Source: Acanthornis magna
Taxonomy: Eukaryota; Chordata; Aves; Passeriformes; Acanthizidae
Assembly (NCBI GenBank): GCA_036785705.1
Contig: JAWUZG010000159.1
Location: 5,456,001-5,520,000 of the forward strand
Direction: 5' to 3'
DNA: 64,000 bases
Position numbers and translations under genes: made by a program. This document shows positions 21,801 to 32,500 of the stretch, in pieces; within the stretch, counting starts at the first letter, position 1; every line of letters begins with the position of its first letter. Under the pieces are notes generated by a model. It did no database searches. It was not told the DNA's origin and saw nothing but the letters and a program-made list of their open reading frames with translations.

Positions 21801-24592
21801 GTTGTAGAGTCATTCCCTCCAGTCTCCAGTTGTTTGCTGCTTTGCTGCACTCCTGTACTCTTTGGGTTTTTTTCATCTTACCAGATGGATACTATTTGGA
21901 GTGTGCTGCAGGACACTCCAGTGATCTTGCTGCGGGGTTAATCGTGTGCCCAGCGCAGAGCTGTGCTTGCAGACATCAGTGCATGCCCGGGCTTCTGAAA
22001 GCCCAGCCTGCCAGACGGGGCTGCCTCTATCAGACGGCTTTTTGCCTCGCCTTTGTTGTCTGGGTCCTTGTCTGCAGCTCCAACCTGGGCCGGCGTTCCC
22101 AGACATCGCCACCTCCGCCACCCGCATCCTCCCGGAGCGTCCTGGTGCTGCCTGCGGGGCCAGAGCCCAGGGAGAGATGCCCCTGCCCATCCCCGAGAGA
22201 TGCCCCTGCCCATCCCTATGCCACCTGGGACAAAACCCTGCACGTGGTGGCTCAAAACACCAACCCTGGGCAGGGAGCAGCACCACCTCCCTCAAGGGAG
22301 GTTTGGCTTTCACTAGGCTTTTTTTCCTGGGTTTTTAAGGTGCTGCACCATCTCCCTGGTAACTCCTGTGTGTCTGTGGTGTGGATGTCAGACTCTTGGA
22401 TTTCTGTAAATGACTTGTGGATCCTTCTCTTGCCTGCTGAGAGGGAACAGTTCGGCTGAGCCACAGCCTCTGCCCAAATCTGTGCGCTGGGGCACGGTCA
22501 GGAGCCACGGTACCCCTCCATGGGGAGTGAAAAAAGAGGTGCTGCAGTTCCTGCTGGATTTTGTGTCAGCTCTTCTGCTTCACACAGGGGGTGGCTTGGA
22601 AATAGTACAGAAGGGGGAAGAGGGAATGCCCTCAATAAGTGGCTATTCATCTTACTTAGGAGGAGGTGCACTCCTTGAACTCTCTGAAATCAAAGGGCAG
22701 GGTGGAGGGTTTGCACCAAGCAAAATTCACATAGCTAAACGTGTGAGTACATGAAAATGTGTGATTTCTTAGAGGTTTGGGTGAATTCTGAGAGGAGCTG
22801 GGTCATGCTCTGCATTCACTGCGATGCTCCCCTGTGAAAATTCCAATGTGCACCATTTTTTATTTTATTGTTGTGGGTTTGGGCATTTTGTTATATTAGT
22901 CTTAAATGCGTTTGTTTCCATAGCTGCGCGCTGCTGATAGAATCCCAGTGTGGGATCTCTCAGCCTCCCTGTGCATGTGCACCAAAAATAAATGCCAGGC
23001 AGTTGTCAGGAGATGAGCTGCTGCCATGGCAGGTGCTGAGGCTGCAGGTGTGTGGCATCTCGCCCCAGTGCCACCATGCAGTGTCCTGCCACAGCTCCCG
23101 GCTCTGTTGATGCCTCAGTGGTCCCAGGGACCTGGAGCACCTGGGGAAGGAGTTGCTGCAGTATTGGTGGTGTTTTGGAAAGAGAGGATGAACCAACGGA
23201 GGGGCAGGGGCAGAAGAAATTCCTTGTGCCTCACGTTTTAGTTGTGTAAGGTATGGATGTGGTAAGGTGTGCTGGTGAAGGATTGGCATCTGGTGGCTAC
23301 CAGGATACTAAAACTCCCCTCTTGCTCCGAATTCCCTGTGTTCACCATCAGCTGTTGATATTTCCCCTCTTGTCAGAGGGAGGTGGGGATTTGATAGCTG
23401 TTTAAACCATCTCAGATGCTGGGTCTGGTTTTGTGTGATCTCAGGCTGTAACTGCAGAGGTCCAGCCTGGAGGTGGCAGGAGGTTGGGGGTCCCTGAGGT
23501 GGCTGCTGGCTGTGCCCAGGGTTGCAGGTCCCATGTGGAGCACTGGGCCAGTGAGTGTCACCGATGTCCAGGGTGGCACCATGCCAGTGCCACCTTGCGT
23601 CACGCTGGTGTCACATCTGTACAGCTGGGCTGGAGCACATCTTCCAGGTATTTACATTTCCTTCAGGTTTGGTGAAACCAAAGGGCTTTGTTTTGCCCAG
23701 GTTCCGATCTGTGGGTTTGCAGGTTTGCTGTGTGCTGGGTGTGCTCGGGGCTGCTCCTGCTGCCTGTGCTGACATGGTCAGGGCATGGCCAGGGCATGGG
23801 AGCACCCCAAAACCTTGTCCTGAGGGCACCTGGGGGATGACTAGCCAGGAGTGCTTCCCCTCATCTCTCTGCCAGGGGTGTCCTTAGCCCCCCCGATGGT
23901 CTCTCTCCTTTAATGCATCTTTTAAAGTACTGGGTAATAGTGTTTTCTTTCTGGCAGAGAGGAATGAGGGCTTTTAATAGGTCTTTTGTTTTCTGTTCGT
24001 GCAGTTCCCTGGCAGTAACCTGCCATTAGCTCCAGCATTTATTTAGAGTATTTATATTTTTATATGTGGGGACCTCAACACTGAGGAGCCAAGGGGTTTG
24101 ATCAGGGTCACACAAGAAATATGTGTTAAAGCTGGGGCTTCAGCTTTTTCTGAATGTTGAGCTGACCTCTAGGCTTGGCAGAAAGGGAACATCTTGGTTT
24201 GTCCCCTTCTAATTGAGCCAGACAGGGAAAGCAGAACATAAAGGCTCTGTGGAAGGAAGCACATTTTTTTTCCACTCTTTCCTGTTGGCAATGTGCACGG
24301 AGCTGGAATTGCAGGATCACCGTGTTCAGGAGTGTGAGGATGCTCTGTGCGAAACACACGGAGGCAAAGGGGAACCCGGGGCTGGAAATCTGATGGTCTC
24401 CTTCACCTGCACGGGTTCCAGGTGCTCTGGGGAGCAGGAGCTGCCCCAAAAACCGAGGGCTGGGCTGCGCTGGGGGCGATGCTGGGGCTGCAGCTGCAGC
24501 TGGGGCTGCGCTGCTCCTGCCCCGCAGCGCCTGTGTGAGCAGCCCCAGTGTGCCGGAGCACAATGCTCCCTTCTCTCCCCGCCAGACTGGAG
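18861..24592 (+). other. Intron 1 segment, no gene seen
   Basis: Mostly GC-moderate unique sequence. A block at about 21040-21230 is AT-rich and rich in TTATAA, ATTAG and TCAATT words, and may be conserved non-coding DNA. A 23-bp phrase (GATGCCCCTGCCCATCCC with flanks) is duplicated in tandem near 22176-22218. No exon, RNA gene or mobile element is recognised. Confidence 0.45.
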
Positions 24593-24600
24593 GTCTAGAC
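24593..24600. promoter_or_regulatory. Perfect SMAD palindrome GTCTAGAC (intron 1, site 1)
   Basis: GTCTAGAC is the optimal palindromic SMAD3/SMAD4 binding element. A further CAGAC half site lies 6 bases upstream (24583-24587). It is one of four such palindromes in intron 1 of a TGF-beta target gene. Binding is not shown. Confidence 0.5.
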
Positions 24601-27339
24601 GCTCTCCCTGCCTTTTGTTATCAGGGTCACAGGTTAGGGAGCGTTCCCAGCTCCTTTTCCCTCCGCTGGTCAGGAATCCCTCCCCGAAGCGAGCGCTCCG
24701 CCGGGGCACCCCTCCGGAGGGAGTCACCCGCTACCCCAGCAGTCTGGGGCTTCAAATTATTGTGGCAGCTCCCAGAAAGAAATGTGCTTTTGAAATGCAG
24801 CCGGGATCACCCCCACTGCAGTTCTTGCCGGCACAGATGCTCAGCTGACACCAGCTAAATAGAAACCTTTTAGCCTTTGCCAGTAAGTCTGGAGCGAACT
24901 GCCAAAAAGCATTGAGGACCAAGGCACAAAACGAAGTCAGGCCTGAGCAAAGCACTTGCAAACGAAGGATGGAACTGATGTCTTCTGTCTCTTGATTTTT
25001 AGCACGTGAGGTGCTTCAGTCTCAGAGGGTTTTTTTTTTTAAAATACAATGGTTGCATTTTAAAGGTTTTCAGCAGATACAAAGCAAGTAAGTCCCCTAG
25101 CAACAAAGGGAAGGTTTTTCCCTTAGTGCAGGCTTTTTTAACGTGAAGCGTTTGTGAAATTTTCCTTCCCCCTTAAAGGCAAGTTTGGCTGAAGGAAACA
25201 GTGGCTTTTAGACATATTTAGAGATAGGACTTGGACCTGTGATGTTGCCCCTGCCCCAGCCCACCCTTGTCAGCCTTTCCCTGGTCAGGAGTTGCTTCTG
25301 GGCTGCAGCCCCTTGTCTGGAGGAGGGAATGGTTCGATAAAGAAGTTGGGAACAACTTTTTTCTTCTTCTTCTTCTTCCTGGCAAGAAGACATACCAAAA
25401 AAATTTGGCAGATTCATGCTTTTTATTATTGAATTAAAATCTATTAAATACTAACAGAGAGCCAAAATCTGAAATTGCTATTAGGCACTGCTCTTGGTGA
25501 AGTGAAATACTTCTCGATCTGGCTCACTTCTGCATTTTGTGTGTGTGTGTGCATGTGTATCATGTGTGAAGAATGAGTCTATGAAGCTCAAACAGAGGTT
25601 TTAAATAGAAATAATGCTGGCAGCTCTTTCTCCCTGAATCCAAGGCTATTATGTGTCTGGCTCTTGCCAACATGAATTGCAGAGGAAGTTCATGTGAACT
25701 CCATGGCTGATTTGACAGCTGCACAGCCATGGTGGGTTTGAAGCCCAGGCACTGCTGAGCAGAAGTGATGACGTTTTTTGGTGTTTATTCTTTTCAGAGG
25801 GTGAGGGGGAGCCAAGGGAGCCTATTTCCCACCCCAGTCCCGGCACATGCTGGGATTGGCACGTTGGGCAGTGGTGGCCCAACTTCTTCCCCAGAGCTTT
25901 ATCCGTGGTCCCGATGCTTCCACTCTCAGGGGAATGTCACTGATTTGTGCAGCCTGGGGGACATGGGGGGACACAGATCATCCCACTGGCAGTGGTGGAG
26001 GTCACAGAGCTCCCAGACCTGCCCCTCTCACCCCTGTGGGAATCCTCATGCACCTGTGTGCGGTGGGAGCAGTTTGGGGTTAATTCCTCTGTGAACCCAC
26101 AGTGCAGCCAATGATGCTGCTTGGATGGGGCGTGGGGGGAAATAATACTAAATTAAACTCTCCGTAAGGGAAGAAAAGCATCCAGCCCCATTCTTTACTG
26201 CTCATTTTAGTAATTTCTTCCAGATAACCTACACATCTGTGTCAGTGCAATTAAAGCAGAAATTCTGTCTAATGAACAGTTGTAGCCCTTGGGCTATTGC
26301 GGAATGAACAATGAAGTTGGAAACAGTCTTATTAAAATAATAATTAAGAAACAAGGGTTGGGAGACAGAGGGAGGTGCAGATGAGGTGGTGGTGGGATGC
26401 TATAGGGTGAGGAGCAGAGAAGAACTGAATTCAATCCAATTCTGAACTTCCAGGAGTGACTCCCACCGTGACCCTCCGCTGCAGAATGTTCTGAACAGTG
26501 AGGTTGGACCCAGGGCTGGGCACAGGGTCACGCCAGGGGCACGTGGCCGTGCCATGGCACAACAGAACAGTCTCTCGAGCCAGTCCTGGGGTGGTGGCGG
26601 TGGCCCTGGGGTGGCTGTGGCCTGGCCCTGTCACGGGCAGTGTTTGCCCTCCTGTTCAGCAGGTCAGCGATTTCGCCTGTGTATTTTATTCTGAGGCTTT
26701 TTTTTTGGTTCTTCAACAGCTGATGAAGCTCAGAGAGGGAGTAGAATGTTTCTTGTGTTAGACAGGATTATATCTTGTTTTGATTTTTCCAGAAAACTGT
26801 CCTTTCTCAGTAAAAAAAACAACACTCTGCTCACCCACATAGTTTGCTTTAACTTTCCTTTCTCTTTGGCATTCCTGAGGACAGGGACTGACCAGGCTGA
26901 GCTGTGTCAGTGATGGGAACTGGCCTGTTTTTCTCATGTGATACAGTTTATTCTTTTGTTTCTAAGTAAATAAAACAAAAAAATTCCTTTTCAATGTTAA
27001 CCCTTGGGTTTATAATAATGTCTCTGCACGAGTGGTCATTTTATGCCAATAAATTAGTTAAAACTTGGAGCTGGCTTTTTCAAACTTAATACACTCCTAT
27101 TTAGAAATGCATGTGCTGCAGAAAGCTGCTGACATCTCCGATTAATAAAATAAATTTTTTTTAAAAAGCAAATGCCATAAAAAAGAGGCCAGACAAATCC
27201 CACTGGAATGATACGTTGGAATGATTTTAGTGGGATTTATATCTATGTGCTGTGGGGGTTTTGTGGTTTTTTTTCTTTTGAAATGGTTGTGAACCAGAGT
27301 GATTACTTATCATTTTCATTTTAACTCCATCTGACAAAT
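24601..27339 (+). other. Intron 1 segment with small microsatellites only
   Basis: It contains a short TTC run near 25361-25378 and a TG run near 25540-25552. The remainder is unique. AT-rich, high-complexity sequence at 26190-26350 is a candidate conserved element by composition. No gene is seen. Confidence 0.45.
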
Positions 27340-27700
27340 CGTTTTAGATGGAGAAAGCAATACTGCATCTTTAAATGGCTACTCTGTCAGCGCATCTTGC
27401 AGGGCTTTAAATGCCCTTTGTTATCGCAGTCTAGACAGGACGCAGGCGGAATATTTGATATGTTATAAGGCAGAGATGCGACAAGGTTGAATTAATTTAC
27501 TGGCTTATTTAAAACTGAATTTCAAAACCTTTTTCCTACAAACTTGTCTTTTTCTCTCTCTAGCCTGTATTTTTTTTCTTTCCGAAGTTCGTGCAGTATG
27601 TTTCAACTGTTTAGACTGGGAGAGGAGACATTGGCTTACTGCAGCCTGCAGTACTTTAATTGCCCTTTTTATGACTGTCTAGACATCATGCAGATGCATG
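27340..27700. promoter_or_regulatory. PMEPA1: Putative TGF-beta-responsive intronic element with two SMAD palindromes and a TCF-like site
   Basis: Two perfect GTCTAGAC palindromes lie 248 bp apart, at 27429-27436 and 27677-27684. Six bases before the first is CCTTTGTT (27415-27422; complement AACAAAGG), a TCF/SOX-type HMG-box site. The sequence around them is complex and AT-rich, with an AGGGC/GCCCT inverted repeat just upstream. In the mouse gene a first-intron element that needs SMAD3 and TCF7L2 has been described, and this layout fits such an element. The link is inference; the motifs are seen directly. Confidence 0.5.
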
Positions 27701-28028
27701 TTTGTGGTGAGAAGACATTTCCCCCTCTGGTTATACGATAGTCTGAAACCTTTACATTCCCTATCTCCTTACCCCCTCTGCCTTGGAATGCGCTTCACTC
27801 CCTCCATCCCTGAAAATCACTTTCCCCCTCTGTTTTATTTTCTGAAGGACACTCCAGCCCCCGTTTTCCTGCTCTTTTCCACATGCTGGTTTGCAGACGC
27901 TCGGAGGGGATGGAGGTGTGAGGAGGGGATGGCTCTGGGCTGTGTGTCGGGGGTGTCCCCGCAGTGGGTGCGGGTCCCCGGCCCTACAGCGAACCGAGCG
28001 GGCTCTGAATGGGTGCGGAGTTTTAGTT

Positions 28029-28081
28029 ATGCAAATCGCTGCATTAATTAACCCCGTTGCTATAGCTACCGCTTTATTGTT
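28029..28081. promoter_or_regulatory. Cluster of octamer, TTAATTAA and SOX-type motifs
   Basis: A perfect POU octamer ATGCAAAT (28029-28036) is followed by the palindrome TTAATTAA (28044-28051), then GTTGCTATAGCTACC, which loosely resembles an RFX X-box, and a SOX-type ATTGTT (28076-28081). They sit in 53 bases just before a long minisatellite. Such packing suggests an enhancer core, but this is motif evidence only. Confidence 0.35.
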
Positions 28082-28180
28082 AAATGCAGTGAAAAGGGGA
28101 CAGGCTGTGTCCGTGGATAATCCTCCCGTCGGTGCTGTGCCCCCTTCGTGCCCTGCCCTGCGCCCGGTGCGGGGCAGCTG

Positions 28181-28921
28181 CCGCCCGCACCCCGCACCTC
28201 GCATCCTTCATCCCGCACCTCGCACCTCGCATCCCACATCCTTCATCCCGCACCTCGCACCCCGCATCCCACATCCTTCATCCCGCACCCCGCATCCCTC
28301 ATCCTGCACCCCACATCCCTCATCCCGCACCCCGCATCCTGCACCCCGCATCCCTCATCCCGCATCCCTCATCCTGCACCCCACACCCCTCATCCCGCAT
28401 CCCTCATCCCGCACCCCGCATCCCTCATCCCGCATCCCTCATCCTGCACCCCACACCCCTCATCCCGCATCCCTCATCCCGCACCCCACACCCCTCATCC
28501 CGCACCCCGCATCCTGCACCCCGCATCCTGCATCCCTCATCCCGCATCCTGCACCCCGCATCCTGCATCCCTCATCCCGCATCCCGTACCCTGCATCCTG
28601 CACCCCGCATCCCGCATCCCTCATCCCACATCCTGCACCCCGCATCCCGTACCCTGCATCCCGCACCCCGCATCCCGCATCCCTCATCCCGCATCCTGCA
28701 CCCCGCACCCCGCATCCTGCATCCCGCACCCCGCATCCCTCACCCCGCACCCCGCATCCTGCACCTCGCATCCCTCATCCCGCACCCCGCATCCTGCACT
28801 CCGCACCCCGCATCCCTCATCCCGCACCCCGCATCCTGCACCCCGCATCCCGCATCCTTCATCCCGCACCCCGCATCCCGCACCCCTCATCCTGCATCCC
28901 TCATCCCTCATCCCGCATCCC
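28181..28921 (+). repeat. 7-bp minisatellite (GCATCCC/GCACCCC/TCATCCC), about 105 copies
   Basis: Three related heptamers alternate without fixed order for about 740 bp. All reading frames are open and give artificial His/Pro-rich or Gly/Cys-rich frames. On the minus strand each unit supplies GGG or GGGG with 3-4 base spacers (such as GGGATGC), so nearly the whole array fits the G-quadruplex pattern on the template strand of PMEPA1. Length is likely polymorphic. Confidence 0.95.
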
Positions 28922-29105
28922 GGCGGGCAGGTGGCAGGGAACGCCGGCCCGCCAGCGGCCCGGACGGGCCAGCCGGGGCTCCACCGCCTCCTCCCGGGCC
29001 CATTGTGGGGGCTGACCCGGGGGTCGGCTCCCCACAGCTCCCCTGCCCCTTGCATCTGGGGATGGGACGGGGAGCGGGACAATGGGGCGGCAGGAGGGAT
29101 GCAGA

Positions 29106-29512
29106 TGGGCCGGGATGGGGATGGGGATGGGGATGGGGATGCTCGGGGGAGGGGACACAGCACCCCGGGATGGGGATGGGGATTGAGTTACTCAGGGAGG
29201 GCAAGGAACCCCAGGATGGGGATGAGGATTGGGATTGGGATGCTCAGGGGAGGGGGCAGAGCACCCTGGGATGAGGATGGGGATGGGGATGCTCAGGGAG
29301 GGCAAGGACCCCCAGCATGGGCATGGAGATGCTCAGGGGAGGGGGCAGGGAACCCCGGGACGGGGATTGGGTTACTCAGGGAGGGCGGGGAACCCCGGGA
29401 TGGGGATGCTCGGGGGAGGGGGCAGAACACCCCAGGATGGGGATGGGGATGGGAGGAGAAGGGGGCAGGGAACCCCAGGATGGGGATGTTCAGGAAGGGC
29501 AGGGGACCCCAG
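29106..29512 (+). repeat. G-rich array: GGGGAT hexamers nested in larger units
   Basis: Runs of GGGGAT (for example 29114-29140) alternate with a phrase of the type GCTCAGGGGAGGGGGCAG and ACCCCGGG, giving units of roughly 55-60 bp. The G-rich strand is the + strand, opposite to the neighbouring 7-bp array. Many G-quadruplex patterns are present in what would be the nascent RNA. Boundaries are approximate. Confidence 0.9.
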
Positions 29513-32500
29513 CCCCATTCTTGGCTCCGAACCCCATCTGTGCCTGGCCTTCGCTTTGTGTGCGCCCTAAAACCTGCACATGCAGAGCCCCCCAAGGAAA
29601 CAGACTTCCCAGCAGATCTGCTGTGGGAGTTAAAACCTTTCTCAGGCTGTTGCTGCAGCTGAGGTGGAAGTAAATTTATTACCTTTAATTTTGTCAGATT
29701 TGGGGCGGTTGTACTCACCTCCCCCATTCACTCTGGTGTGTGTATATATATATATATAAATATAATTTTTTTTTCACATCTCTGTGAGAGTGTGCACATG
29801 CATTCGCTCCCATCTGGTGGTAGCGACCAGTTCAGACCAGTTCAGGGACTGAACTAGAATCCTGCAGTGACCAGACACAGTGTGCCTGTCTGGGCATTTG
29901 CATGCATTTTGCATATTTTTTCCCTGCAACGCATAATTTTGCCTGTAACTTAAGATTGTCCTTGTTCCCTGGGAGTAGCTTGCCTTGTGAAAGGTCACTC
30001 CTCTGGCGAGCAGGAGCTGCAGAGTGGCACAGATGATAACGGTACTTGGGAAGAGGCAGAGCGGGGAGCATTTCCCGTTTTTTGGCCCTGGACCGCGCTG
30101 AGGAAATCCGGTCGGAGTTCCAGCCCTGTCATGACCTGTGTGGCTTTGGCCAACTTGCTCAATCGGGGTTTCGACACCCGTCTGCGAGCCAGGGCAGCCC
30201 CTGCTGCCCAGGGCTGCGTGTCCTGGAGGCCCTGGGGGAGCTGCAGCCTCGGGACAGGGGCACGGCATGGTCCCAGCGCCGTTCCCAAATGTCACAGGGC
30301 TCTTCGGGGCTGTGCTGGTTGATAAGTGAGCTGCTGTGGGGGAACCATGTGGTACAGAGGAGAGATTCTGGAGGAGCGCAGGTTCCCCAGCTGCAGCTGA
30401 GGGCGTTTTGTGGGTTTTCTGCACCTCAGTCGTGTCCCCGAGCTAGGTGCTGGGTGTGAGGTGGTGCCATGCTTGTGGCAGGGGCACAGGCACTGCTGCT
30501 GTTGGTGTCTCGCTCGAGGTGCCCTGCCTGAGCATGGGTCCCGCAGGACTTGCTGGGCACTGGGACAAGGGCTGGGTGCTGCCACTGGGGCACCTGGAGC
30601 TGCCTCTGGCTCTGACAGGGTCACGGCTGAGCGCACTGGGAATTCATCAGCAGATGGTTTTCCCAAGAATAAGTGGAAATGGAAACTTTCTAGGGGACAG
30701 CCGGGCTGGAGAGACACCTGGTGAACCCCAGCATTTGTTCAGCTGGCAGAGGCTGCGGCTGATGCCGATGACATCCATAAACCCCCGTGTCCCCACCCAC
30801 GTGCCGTCCCCGCCGGCTGTGACATGCTGGGGTGTCCCACGGAGCAGGACAGCCTGTGCCACCTCCCTGCCCTGCTGCGTGCACAGCCAGTGCAGCCTGC
30901 TGGCTCCTCGTGACCTCCAGAGCTCAGCTGGCCTTGTTTTGCCGGGCTGGGTGACAAATGAGTCCCGTATTCCCGGGTGTCTCGGCAGCAGCTCCGGGTG
31001 ATGCGGCGCAGGTGGATGCAGCTGATGGAGGCTGCAGGTGCCCCAGCAGTGCGAGGCAGCTCCGGTGCAGAGCTCAGAGGAAGCTGCAATCAGAAACCCA
31101 ATCCCTGTAATCCCGTTAGCTTTCTGGGGAGGGGGCAAAGCCCTCCCTGGATGGAGCACTTGCTCTCCTTGGAGCGTCCGCGTCTGGCAATTTGTCTGTC
31201 GAAACAGATGTGGGCAGCGACAAACATCTATTTCTATAACTAGAAACAAATTTGGTAATTGCCTCTTTCAACAGGACTTGCTCAAGCAGGAAATGAAATT
31301 CCTAAATGGCAGTTAGCAAAAGTATTTATAGCTAAGTTCATAAATGAGATGTGCTTTCCTTTGTCATGAGTTTCTGCTGGGTGGAAGGAAAAAAACCTCT
31401 ACAGTAGCAAGCCACATATTGATCAGGAGTGTTTCCAGGGTATACGAAAATACTTATTTATTAATGTGTTTATTTTTACTAGCTGTTAGAAATATCCCTG
31501 ACAAACAAAACCTGTTTGGTCTTTCAGGGTCAGCTGGTGGGTTTTGATCCGGATATTGCGTGCTGTGTTTTTTCACTTGTTATTTGGGTAGATTTTTTTT
31601 TTTTTTCTGGTTCAGGCTATTTATGATTGCAGATGGTAAATTCTTCTTCCTGCGTCCCTCTCTCTGGATGCTCGTGTTCAAAGGGGTGGGTGATGTTCTG
31701 CCCTCACCCCTGCCCGGACATCATCCAGGCCTGATGCCATTGTGCTTCCTCTCAGGAAGCAGGACAAAATCTGGATGTTCTCAGCTTGGTGGGGGCCATG
31801 AACCCTGCTCAACATTTTCTAGTGAGCAAGCAAATTTACCTGTCTTTTAAGTGCAAAATCAAAATGACTTTATTCTTTTAATCCAGTTTAGCTGTTCTCA
31901 CCCTTGGGAATAACTTCAAAAGCCACGTACTCCTTCCAGTCATCTCAGTAGGCTGGGATCAGCCTGCTGTGTGTGAAATACCATGTCTAAAAATCCTGGA
32001 AAAAGGGAGGGCGAGAGAAATAGGCACAGAAAAGAGAGAAGGGGTTGGCATATGCGAGATTTCAGAGAGTCTGAGTGTCCCAAAGAACCTTGTTAGTTCT
32101 CATTGCTCCGAGGGAGCTGTTTCATGTCTTCAGGAGTTTCTCTAAACAAGTCTCCGGTTGACAGGTCTGTGCTCGGAGCTGGGAAGTGTCCTGCCTGACA
32201 GAGCTGCTGACCCCAGCTCTCACGTTTGCCATTTCCCTGTAAAAGCTGAGTTCTGCCATGCTGATCCTGCCTCCCTGGCCCTTGGATGCATGTCCCAGTC
32301 GCCACAGCTGCCACCGAGCTGTGCTGGCTCAGGAAGGTCACCTTCCGAAAACAGCCCCAGTGGTGTGAGCAGGACAGGTGCTGTGTTTTTTAAGCATGAA
32401 AGAATTCTCTGAGGCCCAACCAGTCTGATATTTCTGTGACTATTAAGCATGAAATGGGGCTGTTTTCTTCAAAACAAACAAAAATGGGGGTGGGAGGATG

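Noticed and set aside
27891..29662. Frames of 374-504 codons rich in His/Pro or Gly/Cys
   Set aside because: They arise from the 7-bp and GGGGAT arrays, are open in all frames, and have no splice or homology support.
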